DNA of 64,000 nucleotides from Mesorhizobium loti (GCF_013170705.1 NZ_CP033334.1:5185501-5249500); one strand, 5' to 3'; shown: positions 8,715 through 17,701, numbered from the stretch's first letter. Numbers and translations: made by a program. The notes: generated by a model not told the origin, from the sequence alone.

Positions 8715-9359
8715 ATGAACACAGGCGACCGCAGACCCCTTGCAAGCCGCGACACGCGCTGGGCACAGGCGGCGGCCAGACGTCTCGCCGCACTCTCGGT
8801 GACCCCCAACCAGATTTCGCAGGCCAGCATCCTCGCCGGCGCGCTGGCCGGCGCCGCCTTCTGGCTTGGCGGGCAGAGCGACGGCATGGCGCGTCTGCTG
8901 TTGTTGCCTGGTGCCGCGCTGTTCTGCCAACTACGCCTACTGTGCAACCTTTTCGACGGCATGGTCGCCGTCGAAGGCGGCAAGGCGTCGGCCGATGGGC
9001 CGTTCTGGAACGAGTTCCCGGACAGGATCGCCGACATCGCCATCATGGTGGGCATAGGCTACGGCATCGCCATGCCTGGCCTTGGCTGGGCAGCCGCCTG
9101 TTTTTCGGTTCTCACCGCCTATGTGCGGGAACTCGGGCGGGCCAATGAAGCACCGAGCGATTTCTCCGGCCCGATGGCCAAACCGCATCGCATGGCGGTT
9201 GCAACCATCGCTGCGCTGCTGTCATCAGTGGAATTCCTCTGGCATGGCCGCAACGAAATCCTGACACTCGCGCTTGCCATCATCGCGATCGGCTCCGCCG
9301 CAACCGCGCTGCGCCGCGCATGGCGACAAGTGCGTTGGTTGAGAAGCGAGCGCCCCTGA
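8715..9359 (+). CDS. CDP-alcohol phosphatidyltransferase family protein with a variant motif
   Basis: A 214-residue protein with about five hydrophobic helices. The CDP-OH-P signature DxxDGxxAR(x8)GxxxDxxxD appears here as NLFDGMVAV...GPFWNEFPD, so the first and third aspartates are Asn and the Arg is Val. From memory, the YnbA subfamily also carries Asn at the first and third positions, but this was not checked. It should transfer a phosphatidyl group from CDP-diacylglycerol to an unknown alcohol and is the last gene of the trio. The acceptor cannot be read from sequence. Confidence 0.85.
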   Translation: MNTGDRRPLASRDTRWAQAAARRLAALSVTPNQISQASILAGALAGAAFWLGGQSDGMARLLLLPGAALFCQLRLLCNLFDGMVAVEGGKASADGPFWNEFPDRIADIAIMVGIGYGIAMPGLGWAAACFSVLTAYVRELGRANEAPSDFSGPMAKPHRMAVATIAALLSSVEFLWHGRNEILTLALAIIAIGSAATALRRAWRQVRWLRSERP

Positions 9360-9390
9360 GGCCTTTCCTGGCTGCGCTCGCCGGACGCGT

Positions 9391-10425
9391 CTACCAGTCC
9401 ATCACGACCTTGCCCGAACTGCCGCTCCTCATCGCATCGAAGCCTGCCTGGAAATCGTCGATGCCGATGCGGTGCGTGATCAGTCCCGAGACATCGAGCG
9501 GACCCTGCACCAGCGCGATCATCTTGTACCAGGTCTCGAACATCTCGCGGCCGTAGATGCCCTTGAGATGCAGCATCTTGAAGATGACCTTGTTCCAGTC
9601 GATCTCGAAGCCGGTGGGCGCAATGCCCAGGATGGCAATCTTGCCGCCATTGTTCATGGTGTCGATCATGTCGCGGAAGGCCGGGGCGGCGCCCGACATT
9701 TCGAGGCCGACGTCAAAACCCTCGGTCATGCCGAGCGCCGGCATGACGTCGCGCAGCTTTTGCTTCGAGGCGTCGACGACATGCTGGACGCCCAGCTTTT
9801 TCGCCAGCGCCAGCCGAACCGGGTTGATGTCGGTGATGACCACCTTTCGCGCACCGACGCATTGCGCAACCAGCGCGCCCATGATGCCGATCGGCCCGGC
9901 GCCGGTGACCAGCACATCCTCGCCGACCAGATCGAAGGACAATGCCGTGTGGACGGCATTGCCCAGCGGATCGAAGATCGCCGCGACCTCGTCCGGCACG
10001 TCATCGGGGATCGGAACGACATTATGCTGCGGGATCGCCAGATACTCGCCGAAAGCGCCTGGCCGGTTGACGCCGACACCGAGCGTGTTGCGGCACAGAT
10101 GCCCCCTGCCCGCACGGCAGTTGCGGCAATGGCCGCAGACGATGTGGCCTTCGCCCGAGACACGCTGGCCGACCTTGTATTCGGTGACGGCCGCGCCGAA
10201 ATCGGCGACGGTGCCGACGAATTCATGGCCGGTCACCATCGGCACCGGCACCGTCTTCTGCGCCCACTGGTCCCAATTGTAGATATGAACGTCGGTGCCG
10301 CAGATCGCCGTCTTCTTGACCTTGATCAGCACATCATTGGGGCCGATCTCCGGCACCGGCACTTCTTCCATCCAGATGCCCGGTTCGGCCTTGGCCTTCA
10401 CCAGCGCCTTCATCATGTTCGACAT
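9391..10425 (-). CDS. tdh: L-threonine 3-dehydrogenase
   Basis: The enzyme oxidises L-threonine to 2-amino-3-ketobutyrate with NAD+. It is a 344-residue zinc-dependent medium-chain dehydrogenase. The catalytic zinc Cys is in ICGTDVHIY (about residue 42) with GHEFVG following; the structural zinc loop [15 protein letters not shown] is near 97-111; the Rossmann motif GAGPIG is near 175. It lies 52 bp downstream of kbl on the same strand, forming the standard kbl-tdh threonine-to-glycine operon. Confidence 0.97.
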   Translation of the reverse strand: MSNMMKALVKAKAEPGIWMEEVPVPEIGPNDVLIKVKKTAICGTDVHIYNWDQWAQKTVPVPMVTGHEFVGTVADFGAAVTEYKVGQRVSGEGHIVCGHCRNCRAGRGHLCRNTLGVGVNRPGAFGEYLAIPQHNVVPIPDDVPDEVAAIFDPLGNAVHTALSFDLVGEDVLVTGAGPIGIMGALVAQCVGARKVVITDINPVRLALAKKLGVQHVVDASKQKLRDVMPALGMTEGFDVGLEMSGAAPAFRDMIDTMNNGGKIAILGIAPTGFEIDWNKVIFKMLHLKGIYGREMFETWYKMIALVQGPLDVSGLITHRIGIDDFQAGFDAMRSGSSGKVVMDW

Positions 10426-10477
10426 TCTCTTGTCCCTTGAATCTCTTGATCCGGAATCGCTTTTCGGCGCCGGCCGC

Positions 10478-11665
10478 TCAGGAAATCACGCCCAGTTCCC
10501 TGCCGACCGCGCCGAACGCCTCCACCGCGCGGTCGATGTGGGCGCTGGAATGCGCCGCCGACATCTGGGTGCGGATTCGCGCCTGGCCCTTCGGCACCAC
10601 GGGGAACGAGAAGCCGATGACATAGATGCCGCGCTTCAACATGCGTGCCGCCATTTCCTGCGCCAATGTCGCCTCGCCCAGCATCACCGGAATGATCGGA
10701 TGATCGGCACCGGCCAGCGTGAAGCCGAGCTTGCCCATCTGCGACCTGAACCGCGCCGCATTGGCATATAGGCGTTCGCGCAAGGCGTCGCCATTGCGGA
10801 TCAGGTCGAACACCTTGATCGAGGCGCCGGCGATCGCCGGCATAAGCGTGTTGGAAAAGAGATAGGGCCGCGAGCGCTGGCGCAGCCAGTCGACCACCTG
10901 GCTCTTGCTGGAGGTGTAGCCACCGGAAGCGCCGCCGAGCGCCTTGCCCAGCGTGCCGGTGATGATGTCGACCCTGCCTTCGACGCCGCAGTGCTCGGCC
11001 GAGCCGCGGCCATTCTTGCCGACGAAGCCGACCGCATGGCTGTCGTCGACCATGACCATCGCATCGTATTTGTCGGCAAGGTCGCAGACGCCTTTCAGGT
11101 TGGCGATGATGCCGTCCATCGAGAACACGCCGTCGGTGGCGATCAGTCGGAAGCGGCAATCCTTCGCCTCCTTCAATCGCGCTTCGAGATCGGCCATGTC
11201 GTTGTTGGCGTAGCGGAAGCGCTTGGCCTTGGACAGCCTGACGCCATCGATGATCGAGGCGTGGTTCAGCGCATCCGAAATGATCGCGTCTTCCTCTCCA
11301 AGCAGCGTCTCGAACAGTCCGCCATTGGCGTCGAAACAGGAGCCGTAGAGGATGGTGTCTTCCAGGCCGAGGAAGGAGGAAATCGTCGCCTCGAGCTGCT
11401 TGTGTTCCTCCTGCGTGCCGCAGATGAAGCGCACCGAGGCCATGCCGTAGCCGTAGCGATCAAGCGCCTGCGTAGCCGCCTTTCGCAGGTCGGCGCTGTC
11501 GGCAAGGCCGAGATAGTTGTTGGCGCAGAAGTTCAGCACTTTCTCGCCGCCGACCTCGATCTGCGCCGACTGCATCGAGGAAATCACCCGCTCTGATTTG
11601 TAGAGCCCGGCTGATTTCAGCCCTGCAAGCTCATTGTCGATATGGGAGAGAAATGCTGCGGTCAT
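10478..11665 (-). CDS. kbl: Glycine C-acetyltransferase (2-amino-3-ketobutyrate CoA ligase)
   Basis: This PLP enzyme cleaves 2-amino-3-ketobutyrate with CoA to glycine and acetyl-CoA. The 395 residues match the family length. The PLP-lysine segment is [14 protein letters not shown] (about residue 240), and the cofactor-binding [12 protein letters not shown] motif lies about 30 residues upstream. It is the first gene of the kbl-tdh operon. The upstream 309-bp spacer is shared with the divergent GGDEF-EAL gene. Confidence 0.97.
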   Translation of the reverse strand: MTAAFLSHIDNELAGLKSAGLYKSERVISSMQSAQIEVGGEKVLNFCANNYLGLADSADLRKAATQALDRYGYGMASVRFICGTQEEHKQLEATISSFLGLEDTILYGSCFDANGGLFETLLGEEDAIISDALNHASIIDGVRLSKAKRFRYANNDMADLEARLKEAKDCRFRLIATDGVFSMDGIIANLKGVCDLADKYDAMVMVDDSHAVGFVGKNGRGSAEHCGVEGRVDIITGTLGKALGGASGGYTSSKSQVVDWLRQRSRPYLFSNTLMPAIAGASIKVFDLIRNGDALRERLYANAARFRSQMGKLGFTLAGADHPIIPVMLGEATLAQEMAARMLKRGIYVIGFSFPVVPKGQARIRTQMSAAHSSAHIDRAVEAFGAVGRELGVIS

Positions 11666-11974
11666 GATCAGGCCTCGTTTGACGTGCGCAGACTGTCGTC
11701 CCGCTTGCGCAAAAAATCCATCGCAAAAGCGACCGGGTCGGGTGGTCGGACAGCATCAACCGGGGCGCGACTGGCATCGCCCGAGCGGCCGTTCGATAGC
11801 GTACGCGACAAGCAATGCTCAAATGCAGGGCGGCGGCGAAAGGAGCCGATAACCATTTAGCGATCTTCCCGGCTCTCCCCTTGCCGGGCCGGCTGTCGAT
11901 TTCCAATCCTGTTAACGTTTGTGGCTCAATGGTGACCATACAGGAATCCGTTGGCGAGAGGGCCGCCCCCGAAA
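11666..11974. other. 309-bp divergent spacer between kbl and the GGDEF-EAL gene
   Basis: No gene is supported here. A 62-codon minus-strand frame (11668-11856) ends just before kbl but has no recognisable domain. A short CCCGGC/GCCGGG dyad lies near 11868-11889. Promoters for both flanking genes are expected here, but no clear -35/-10 pair could be assigned. Confidence 0.5.
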
Positions 11975-14044
11975 ATGTCGCAGCAGCCGGTGCAAACCGT
12001 TTCAGGCAAGCTCATACTGCTGATCAAGGCTGGCTACTGGCTGGCGCTGTTGATCATTGCCACCATGGTGGCAGCCTCCTTCGTCCTGCTGCAGCAGACG
12101 ATTGCCACGCAGCAGCACAACCACACCTTGCTCGATATCGTCGGCACGCAGAAGACATTGTCGCAGCGCATCGTCTTCCTTGCCAGCGCAACGGGTGCCG
12201 CGTCGCGCGACAAGCAGCCGGCGCTGGTCAGCGCGCTCAAGCAAGCCACGGCGGAGTTCGAGACCAATTACGATCTGCTGCTCAAGCAGACGGGCGCAGA
12301 TCCGCAATCGCCGGCCAAGCTCGATGCGAAGTCGATCGAGAGCGTGCTTTTCGCCAAGCCCTTCCATCTCGACTATTTCTCGGTTGGGCTGATCGCCAAT
12401 GGCGACCGTCTGATCTCGGCATTTGAATCGAAACTCAATCTCGACAATGACGGCTACAAGGGCGGCGCTGAACGCGTCAACCTCGATACGTCGGTCGCCA
12501 ATGCAACCTTGTCGGGTTATGCGGCCCTTGGCCAGCGCATCAGCGCCGAGGCCGACGAGCGCTCCGAAAAGCTGCTCGCCCTCCACCGCACGCTGTTCTA
12601 CGCAACACTCGGCGTCATCCTGCTGGTGGCACTGTTCATCTTCAGGCCGATGTCCAATGCGATCCTGCGCAAGACGCGGGAATTGGTCGATGCGCGCAAC
12701 TCAATGGCCTTCATCGCGGTTCACGACGGCCTGACCGGCCTGCACAACCGCACTTTCCTGACCGACCATTTCGACACGCTCATCAAGGGTGCGCACCGGC
12801 GGCGCGAACGCCTGGCAGTGGTCCAGCTGGACCTCGACCGGTTCAAGCAGATCAACGACACGCTCGGCCACGCCGCCGGCGACTATGTCCTGGTGGTGAC
12901 GGCGCAGCGCATGCGCGATTCGTGCCGGGCGTCGGATCTGTGCGCGCGGCTCGGTGGCGACGAATTCGTGATGATCCTCAATGGCGCGGGCAGCACCGAG
13001 GACATCAACATGCTGGCACGGCGGATCCTGGCGCATATCAACGAGCCGATCATTTTCCAGGGCACCACGATTCTTCCGGGTGCCAGCGGCGGCATCGCCG
13101 TCTATCCGATCGATGCCGACAATGCGCAGGACCTGCTCGTCCATGCCGATCTGGCGCTTTACTCCGCCAAGAAGATGGGCGGTGGCAACTTCTCGTTCTT
13201 CTCGGAGGAGTTGCGCCGCGAACTCGACTACCGCAAGCAACTCGAGCACGACATCAAGGTCGCCATTTCAGAAAGAGCGTTCCAGGTCTATTTCCAGCCG
13301 CAGGTCTCCCTGACAAACGGCGCCATCAGCGGCATCGAAGCCCTCGTGCGATGGAACCATCCCGAGCGCGGCATGATCTCGCCGGGCGAATTCATTCCTG
13401 TCGCCGAGAAATGCGGTTTCATGCCGGAGATCGGCCGTATCGTGATCAGCAAGGCGATCAACGAAGCCGCCGAGTGGAACCGTGCCGGGATTGCCTTCGG
13501 CCGGCTTGCCGTCAACGTTTCGGGCACCGAACTGCGCGAGCACGATTTCGATGCGTTCTTGTTCGATACGCTGGAAAAGGCCGGGCTGCCGCCGCAGAAA
13601 CTCTCGCTGGAAATCGTCGAATCCGTCATTCTGGACGACGAGAAGACAGGCATCGCCGCCAAGCTGCGCCACATCAGGGCCGCGGGCGTGCATCTGGAAC
13701 TCGATGATTTCGGCACCGGCTATGCGTCGCTCAGCCACGTCAATCCCAACGAGATCGATCGGCTCAAGATCGACCGCCGCTTCGTCCAGAACATCCATGA
13801 GAATGGGGACAACTCCAAGATCGTGCGCGCCATCACCGAGCTTGCCCGCGGGCTCGGCATCTCGATTGTCGCCGAGGGGGCTGAAACCGAGGCCGAACTC
13901 GACTCGCTGATGGCGATCGGCTGCGACCAGGTACAGGGCTATTCCATCGCCTTCCCGATGCCGCACGACAAGGCGCTCGAATGGCTGACCGCGCGCATGC
14001 CGAAGAAGGCCAGGCTGACGGTGCTGCAAGGCAGTCTGGCATAG
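11975..14044 (+). CDS. Membrane GGDEF-EAL protein with PilJ-type sensor domain
   Basis: A 689-residue cyclic-di-GMP enzyme. Two membrane helices (about 12-36 and 205-225) flank a periplasmic domain that begins QKTLSQRIVFLA, the PilJ/NarX-type ligand-binding motif. The GGDEF domain follows, with LGGDEFVMIL intact as a cyclase site. The EAL domain carries IEALVRWNHP, LEIVES, DDFGTGYASL, KIDRRFV and VAEGAETEAEL, so the phosphodiesterase site also looks complete. It could make or degrade c-di-GMP in response to a periplasmic signal; the net direction cannot be read from sequence. The ATG at 11975 was chosen over a TTG at 11951. Confidence 0.93.
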   Translation: MSQQPVQTVSGKLILLIKAGYWLALLIIATMVAASFVLLQQTIATQQHNHTLLDIVGTQKTLSQRIVFLASATGAASRDKQPALVSALKQATAEFETNYDLLLKQTGADPQSPAKLDAKSIESVLFAKPFHLDYFSVGLIANGDRLISAFESKLNLDNDGYKGGAERVNLDTSVANATLSGYAALGQRISAEADERSEKLLALHRTLFYATLGVILLVALFIFRPMSNAILRKTRELVDARNSMAFIAVHDGLTGLHNRTFLTDHFDTLIKGAHRRRERLAVVQLDLDRFKQINDTLGHAAGDYVLVVTAQRMRDSCRASDLCARLGGDEFVMILNGAGSTEDINMLARRILAHINEPIIFQGTTILPGASGGIAVYPIDADNAQDLLVHADLALYSAKKMGGGNFSFFSEELRRELDYRKQLEHDIKVAISERAFQVYFQPQVSLTNGAISGIEALVRWNHPERGMISPGEFIPVAEKCGFMPEIGRIVISKAINEAAEWNRAGIAFGRLAVNVSGTELREHDFDAFLFDTLEKAGLPPQKLSLEIVESVILDDEKTGIAAKLRHIRAAGVHLELDDFGTGYASLSHVNPNEIDRLKIDRRFVQNIHENGDNSKIVRAITELARGLGISIVAEGAETEAELDSLMAIGCDQVQGYSIAFPMPHDKALEWLTARMPKKARLTVLQGSLA

Positions 14045-14119
14045 CCGAAACCTGGCCCGCCTTGACAACCGTCCGCCGAAATGGCGGCCTGTCGTGATCG
14101 CAAACGGATACAGCGGCTT

Positions 14120-14857
14120 ATGACATTCTTTCGGCTTGTGCTGGCGGCCATGCTGATGTCCGCGCTGCCGGCTCATGGGGCGGATCGAACCATCTATCTC
14201 ACCTTCGACGATGGTCCGCTGAACGGCACCAGCAACATCCTCGATGTGTTGGCGGCGGAACAGGTTCCTGCGACGCTGTTCATGGTCGGCATGCATGCCG
14301 AGGCCAGTGTGTCCAACAAGGCCCTGGTCCGGCGCGCCAAGGCGATGCCGCTGGTGACGATCGGCAACCACAGCTACAGCCACGCCTACAATCACTACCG
14401 GCACTTCTACAGCGACACGGAAGGTGTGGTTGCCGACATGCTGATGGCGAATGCCGTGCTGGGCCTGAAGCCCGCGGTGCACGCGCGGCTGCCGGGTCGC
14501 GATGTATTCCGGCTGCCTTCGATGTCGAAGGACGACAACTCGCTTGGGCCGGCGCAAGCCGGCCGCGAGGATCCCGACTACGAATTCGTCGCGGCGTCCG
14601 GCTTCTATCTCTACGGCTGGGACCACGAGTGGGTGCACAAGGATAACGGCGAGCCGGTCCAGAGCGTCGACCATCTGGTCAGCGAAATAGATCACCTGTT
14701 CGGCTATGGCCGCTTCGCCAAACCGGGCAAGCTGATCCTCCTGATGCATGACGAGATGTTCCAGGACAGTTTCGACGGCAAGACGCAGCTCACCAACCTG
14801 ATCACCGCACTGAAGTTGCGCCGCTATGCGTTTGGAACAATCCAGAGCTATGACTGA
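14120..14857 (+). CDS. Secreted polysaccharide deacetylase family protein
   Basis: A 245-residue protein with a signal peptide (about residues 1-21, cleavage after AHG). NodB-fold motifs are visible: TFDDGP at about residues 27-32, NHSYSH (metal histidines) near 90, the arginine-containing RLPGRDVFRLP, and a late histidine in LILLMHDE. It should remove acetyl groups from a cell-wall or exopolysaccharide in the periplasm. It follows the GGDEF-EAL gene by 75 bp, so an exopolysaccharide link under c-di-GMP is possible but inferred. The ATG at 14120 gives a normal signal peptide. Confidence 0.9.
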   Translation: MTFFRLVLAAMLMSALPAHGADRTIYLTFDDGPLNGTSNILDVLAAEQVPATLFMVGMHAEASVSNKALVRRAKAMPLVTIGNHSYSHAYNHYRHFYSDTEGVVADMLMANAVLGLKPAVHARLPGRDVFRLPSMSKDDNSLGPAQAGREDPDYEFVAASGFYLYGWDHEWVHKDNGEPVQSVDHLVSEIDHLFGYGRFAKPGKLILLMHDEMFQDSFDGKTQLTNLITALKLRRYAFGTIQSYD

Positions 14858-14879
14858 GCGGGCAAAGACGGCAAATTTT

Positions 14880-15133
14880 TCAACGGATTAAGCGTCGGCA
14901 CCCCAAGCGGGCAAAATGAGGTTCGTTATCCGTCAGTATTGTCAAGCCATGGACCTCGGCGGTTGCCGCGATCACCATATCCTCAAATCCAGGCCTGTGC
15001 GCCCTCGCCCGATCCAGGAGTAGCCCAGCCGCATGCGGCATGCAGGTCGAAGGGAAGCACTCTTTCTCCGCAGAGGTGCTGGACCGCTCGCCACCATCTG
15101 CGCAGCAAGGTTTGCGGGGTCGAGACGGAATAT
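14880..15133 (-). pseudogene. Decayed VapC (PIN-domain) toxin
   Basis: Downstream of the orphan antitoxin the minus strand holds PIN-domain pieces in two frames. In the antitoxin's own frame, directly after its stop, a segment reads ERVLPFDLHAACGWA, matching the PIN core. A frame change near 15020-15040 then gives GFEDMVIAATAEVHGLTILT and PHFARLG, the PIN C terminus. The N-terminal half, with the first catalytic Asp, is missing. So the toxin has suffered a deletion and at least one frameshift and should be inactive. Compare the intact pair at 2018-2616. Confidence 0.75.
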
Positions 15134-15135
15134 CG

Positions 15136-15330
15136 TCAACGTCGCTGGGAAAAAGCCGCCAACAATTGACCAAAACTGGGCACGCGCGAGAGCCTTTCGT
15201 AGTCTTCGAAAGACAGAATGACAGCTTGCTTGCGTCCGTGACGGGTGATGACGGCAGGTTTCCCCGCGACGGCTTGGTCAACCACCGCCGAAAGCGTTGC
15301 CTTGGCATCCTTCAACGGAATCTCGCGCAT
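15136..15330 (-). CDS. Orphan Phd/YefM-type antitoxin
   Basis: A 64-residue protein: MREIPLKDAKATLSAVVDQA, then KPAVITRHGRKQAVILSFEDYERL, the standard Phd DNA-binding half. The C terminus is shorter than usual (LLAAFSQRR), probably cut by the same deletion that removed the N-terminal half of the adjacent toxin. It may still bind the palindrome at 15345-15361 and could cross-talk with the related operator at 1983-2006. No functional partner is encoded nearby. Confidence 0.82.
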   Translation of the reverse strand: MREIPLKDAKATLSAVVDQAVAGKPAVITRHGRKQAVILSFEDYERLSRVPSFGQLLAAFSQRR

Positions 15331-15344
15331 GCTCCGCTCCAGAA

Positions 15345-15361
15345 ATGACCATAGTGGTCAT
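15345..15361. promoter_or_regulatory. Palindromic operator upstream of the orphan antitoxin
   Basis: ATGACCA-TAG-TGGTCAT is a perfect 7-bp inverted repeat located 14 bp before the antitoxin start. It shares the half-site ATGACC/GGTCAT with the operator of the intact toxin-antitoxin pair at 1983-2006, with a shorter spacer. Confidence 0.6.
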
Positions 15362-15406
15362 ACAGCAAGGCAAGTTGGGTAAAACAAGGCTGTCGACCGA
15401 CCGGGG

Positions 15407-15832
15407 TCAACCGACATTGTCGCGCAGCGCCGCCAGCACCTGCGCAAACTCCGCCAGACGCTCGTCGGGCAATCCTTTGCGGAGCCGCTTGTCGAAGGCG
15501 AGTGCGGCTTGTCGCAACGTCTCGAACAGCTCTTCTCCGGCTTCCGTCAATTCGACCAGATGGACCCTCCGGTTGACGGGATCGCGGCGGCGCGTCAGCA
15601 GGCCCTGCGCCTCCATCGCGTTGAGATGGTGGGTCAGCGTCGCGCCCTGGATGCCGATCATCCCGGCGAGTTCGCGCTGATTGGCGAGCTTGCTCGACTT
15701 GACCGACAGCAGCGTGAGCCAGACCGGCAATGTGCCGCCCGCTTCAACCAAAGCGGCGTCGAAGGCCTGCGCAACGAGCTTGGCGGTGCGGCCGAGATTC
15801 ATGCCGACTGGCGGGCGTTCAAAGGGCGTCAT
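15407..15832 (-). CDS. MarR family transcriptional regulator
   Basis: A 141-residue MarR protein with a winged helix at about residues 45-105 (NQRELAGMIGIQGATLTHHLN as recognition region, RRDPVNRRVHLVELTEAG as wing). It is divergent from a small membrane-protein gene, and a near-perfect MarR-type palindrome lies between them (15891-15913). It most likely represses itself and that neighbour. The ligand is unknown. Confidence 0.92.
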   Translation of the reverse strand: MTPFERPPVGMNLGRTAKLVAQAFDAALVEAGGTLPVWLTLLSVKSSKLANQRELAGMIGIQGATLTHHLNAMEAQGLLTRRRDPVNRRVHLVELTEAGEELFETLRQAALAFDKRLRKGLPDERLAEFAQVLAALRDNVG

Positions 15833-15890
15833 TGCCGGACACTAGACGGTGTTTTCCGCGGATGGAACAGGCTCGCGTTTATACATTGAC

Positions 15891-15913
15891 ATCTAACAGT
15901 TAGATATCTAACT
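15891..15913. promoter_or_regulatory. MarR operator with overlapping palindromes
   Basis: AGTTAGATATCTAACT (15898-15913) is a perfect 16-bp palindrome. The overlapping ATCTAAC-A-GTTAGAT (15891-15905) is a second inverted repeat, so three copies of the (G)TTAGAT half-site lie in 23 bp. The element sits between the divergent MarR gene and the membrane-protein gene, as expected for autoregulation. Confidence 0.65.
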
Positions 15914-15948
15914 ATTAACACGATAGCAGGCGAGAGAGGAGAGCCGGC

Positions 15949-16356
15949 ATGCAATACGTCTACATCGTGGTTATCGGTCTTCACGTCATGGCCGGCGTGT
16001 TCTGGGCTGGCACCACAATCACGCTCGCCCGCGACCCCGAAATCAAGGCGGAGCGCTTCATCCAGCCGCAGATGGGCGCGGCCGGCATGGTTTTCCTGAC
16101 CGGGGCGCTGCTGTGGTACTTCTTCCACGGCGCTTATTTCGGCTCGATGGAAATGGTGCTGGCGCTCGGCATCCTGGCCGCTTTTGCCGCGGCCGGCGTG
16201 CTCGGCGCCATGGTCAGGGCGCCGAGCAGGCGGCTTGCTGGCGCCAATGCGGAAATCGAAGTGCAACTGCGCGCCAGAATGGCGGTCGGCGAACGCATTG
16301 CCGCATGGCTGCTGGTGGTCACCGTGCTGTGCATGGCAATCGCCAGGATGGTCTGA
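15949..16356 (+). CDS. Small integral membrane protein, function unknown
   Basis: A 135-residue protein with four predicted membrane helices (about 3-22, 43-62, 68-90 and 112-132) and a short basic loop (RAPSRRLAG). A good binding site (GAGAGGAGAG) precedes the ATG. It is divergent from a MarR regulator with a strong shared operator, so it is probably induced by the MarR ligand. I do not recognise a specific family; it resembles small copper-resistance/DUF2269-like membrane proteins only in topology. Confidence 0.85.
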   Translation: MQYVYIVVIGLHVMAGVFWAGTTITLARDPEIKAERFIQPQMGAAGMVFLTGALLWYFFHGAYFGSMEMVLALGILAAFAAAGVLGAMVRAPSRRLAGANAEIEVQLRARMAVGERIAAWLLVVTVLCMAIARMV

Positions 16357-16419
16357 GCGTCGTCCGCACCGCAAGCTCACAAGATCGCACGTTATCAGGC
16401 GATAAGCCAACGGCGTGCG

Positions 16420-16476
16420 GGCGCGCGGCCGGGCCGGCATACATGGGCTCTCGTATGCCGGTCCGGACCGCGCGCC
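16420..16476. terminator. Long GC-rich hairpin between convergent genes
   Basis: Arms 16420-16442 and 16453-16476 pair over 23 bp with one G-U pair and one bulged A (16467), leaving a 10-nt loop. It lies between the plus-strand membrane-protein gene (ends 16356) and the minus-strand dioxygenase gene (ends 16508). No U tract follows on either strand, so it may act as a factor-dependent or bidirectional terminator or an mRNA 3'-end stabiliser. Confidence 0.5.
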
Positions 16477-16507
16477 ACCAACATTTGCAATTGCCGAAGC
16501 CGCTTTC

Positions 16508-17701
16508 TCAGGTCAGTTTTTTGCAGGCCTGTTTCTCGAGTGCCTCCACGAAGACCGCCGGCTCCCATCCTGCATCCAGAGCACGATGGAAAAGCGCCTG
16601 TTGGGTCTCCGGCGCAAGGCCGCCGAGCGGCGGGTCGCGATCGAGATTGGTCGGAAAGGAATAGCCTTCCGCCGACGACGCAATGGCGTTGCCCGCCGCC
16701 TGACTGGTCAGGCTGCCATCGTCCAGCATACGCTGGAGAACGGGATAGAGGGCCGCGCTCATGCGGGTCCGGTCCACGCTCTCCATGGCGCGGCCATAGG
16801 CCGATGAGACCTGCAACAGGTTCGCCATGCGCTGGATGTCGGCCGACCGATTGGTGCCGGCGGCGTGGAACAGTGCCGGATTGAAGAAGGCCGCGTCGCC
16901 CTTTTTCAGGGGCAGCTGAACATGATGCTCGGCGAAATAGGCCTGGAATTCGGGGCGGTTCATCGCCAGGTAGCCAGGCAGGTAGGTCTGCGAATAGGGC
17001 AAATAAAGCGTGGGGCCGCTTTCCACCGGCATATCGCAATGAGCGACGGCCCCCTGCAGCGTCAGCACCGGCGAGACCCGATGGACGTGCACCGGATAGC
17101 GTTCGATGATGGGCGCGGTCTGGAAACCGAGATGATAGTCCCGGTGCGCGGACTGCGATGCGCCACCCGGCCTGACATTGTTCACCTGCGACGTCACCTG
17201 ATAGGCCGGGCCGAGCCAGGCTTCCGATATCAGCGCGATAATATCGTTGCCGTAATAGGCGGCGAAGGTCGCGGGATCGCGCAGGCACAGCTTCTCCAGC
17301 GCATTCCACACCCGGTCGTTGGCGCCGGGCTTGGCAAAATGATCGCCGCCGCCTGCCCCGGCCGCACGTTCCTCGGCGATGATGGCATTGAACGCTTCGG
17401 TGGCTGCGTCGACTGGCGCCACATCCTCGAAGGCACCGCGAAACACGACGACACCCGGACCATCGGTCATCGCCTCGACCCATTCGGCCAGAAGCGCCTT
17501 GCGCCGGGCCGGATCGCCGGCGGCCGCACGAACAGGCGCACCATCGTAGATCAGGACGTTCTTCCGCACCTCGGACGCGAACGGATAGTCCGCTGGATTT
17601 GTCGTCCTTTGCGTCGACGCGGCAAAATCATCGATGCTGCACACATCGGCGGTAAGCCAGACACGATCGGATCTGAGCTTGGCATAATTGTCGGCCTTCA
17701 C
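16508..17701 (-). CDS. Phytanoyl-CoA dioxygenase (PhyH) family protein
   Basis: A 397-residue Fe(II)/2-oxoglutarate-type oxygenase. The HxD iron motif is visible in SAHRDYHLGF (about residue 185) and the distal histidine in FFNPALFHAAGTNRS (about 285), followed by an arginine-containing segment. The start is a GTG at 17701 with GGGGAGGA at 17706-17713; the frame stays open to 17791 but has no better start. It is divergent from a LacI-type regulator, which suggests substrate-induced hydroxylation of a nutrient. The substrate is unknown. Confidence 0.85.
   Translation of the reverse strand: MKADNYAKLRSDRVWLTADVCSIDDFAASTQRTTNPADYPFASEVRKNVLIYDGAPVRAAAGDPARRKALLAEWVEAMTDGPGVVVFRGAFEDVAPVDAATEAFNAIIAEERAAGAGGGDHFAKPGANDRVWNALEKLCLRDPATFAAYYGNDIIALISEAWLGPAYQVTSQVNNVRPGGASQSAHRDYHLGFQTAPIIERYPVHVHRVSPVLTLQGAVAHCDMPVESGPTLYLPYSQTYLPGYLAMNRPEFQAYFAEHHVQLPLKKGDAAFFNPALFHAAGTNRSADIQRMANLLQVSSAYGRAMESVDRTRMSAALYPVLQRMLDDGSLTSQAAGNAIASSAEGYSFPTNLDRDPPLGGLAPETQQALFHRALDAGWEPAVFVEALEKQACKKLT

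Noticed and set aside
11668..11856. A 62-codon minus-strand frame ending just before kbl
   Set aside because: It has no recognisable domain or convincing binding site, although its position at the kbl leader was suggestive.
13268..14749. A 493-codon minus-strand frame across the GGDEF-EAL and deacetylase genes
   Set aside because: It crosses two confidently identified genes on the other strand and shows no domain.
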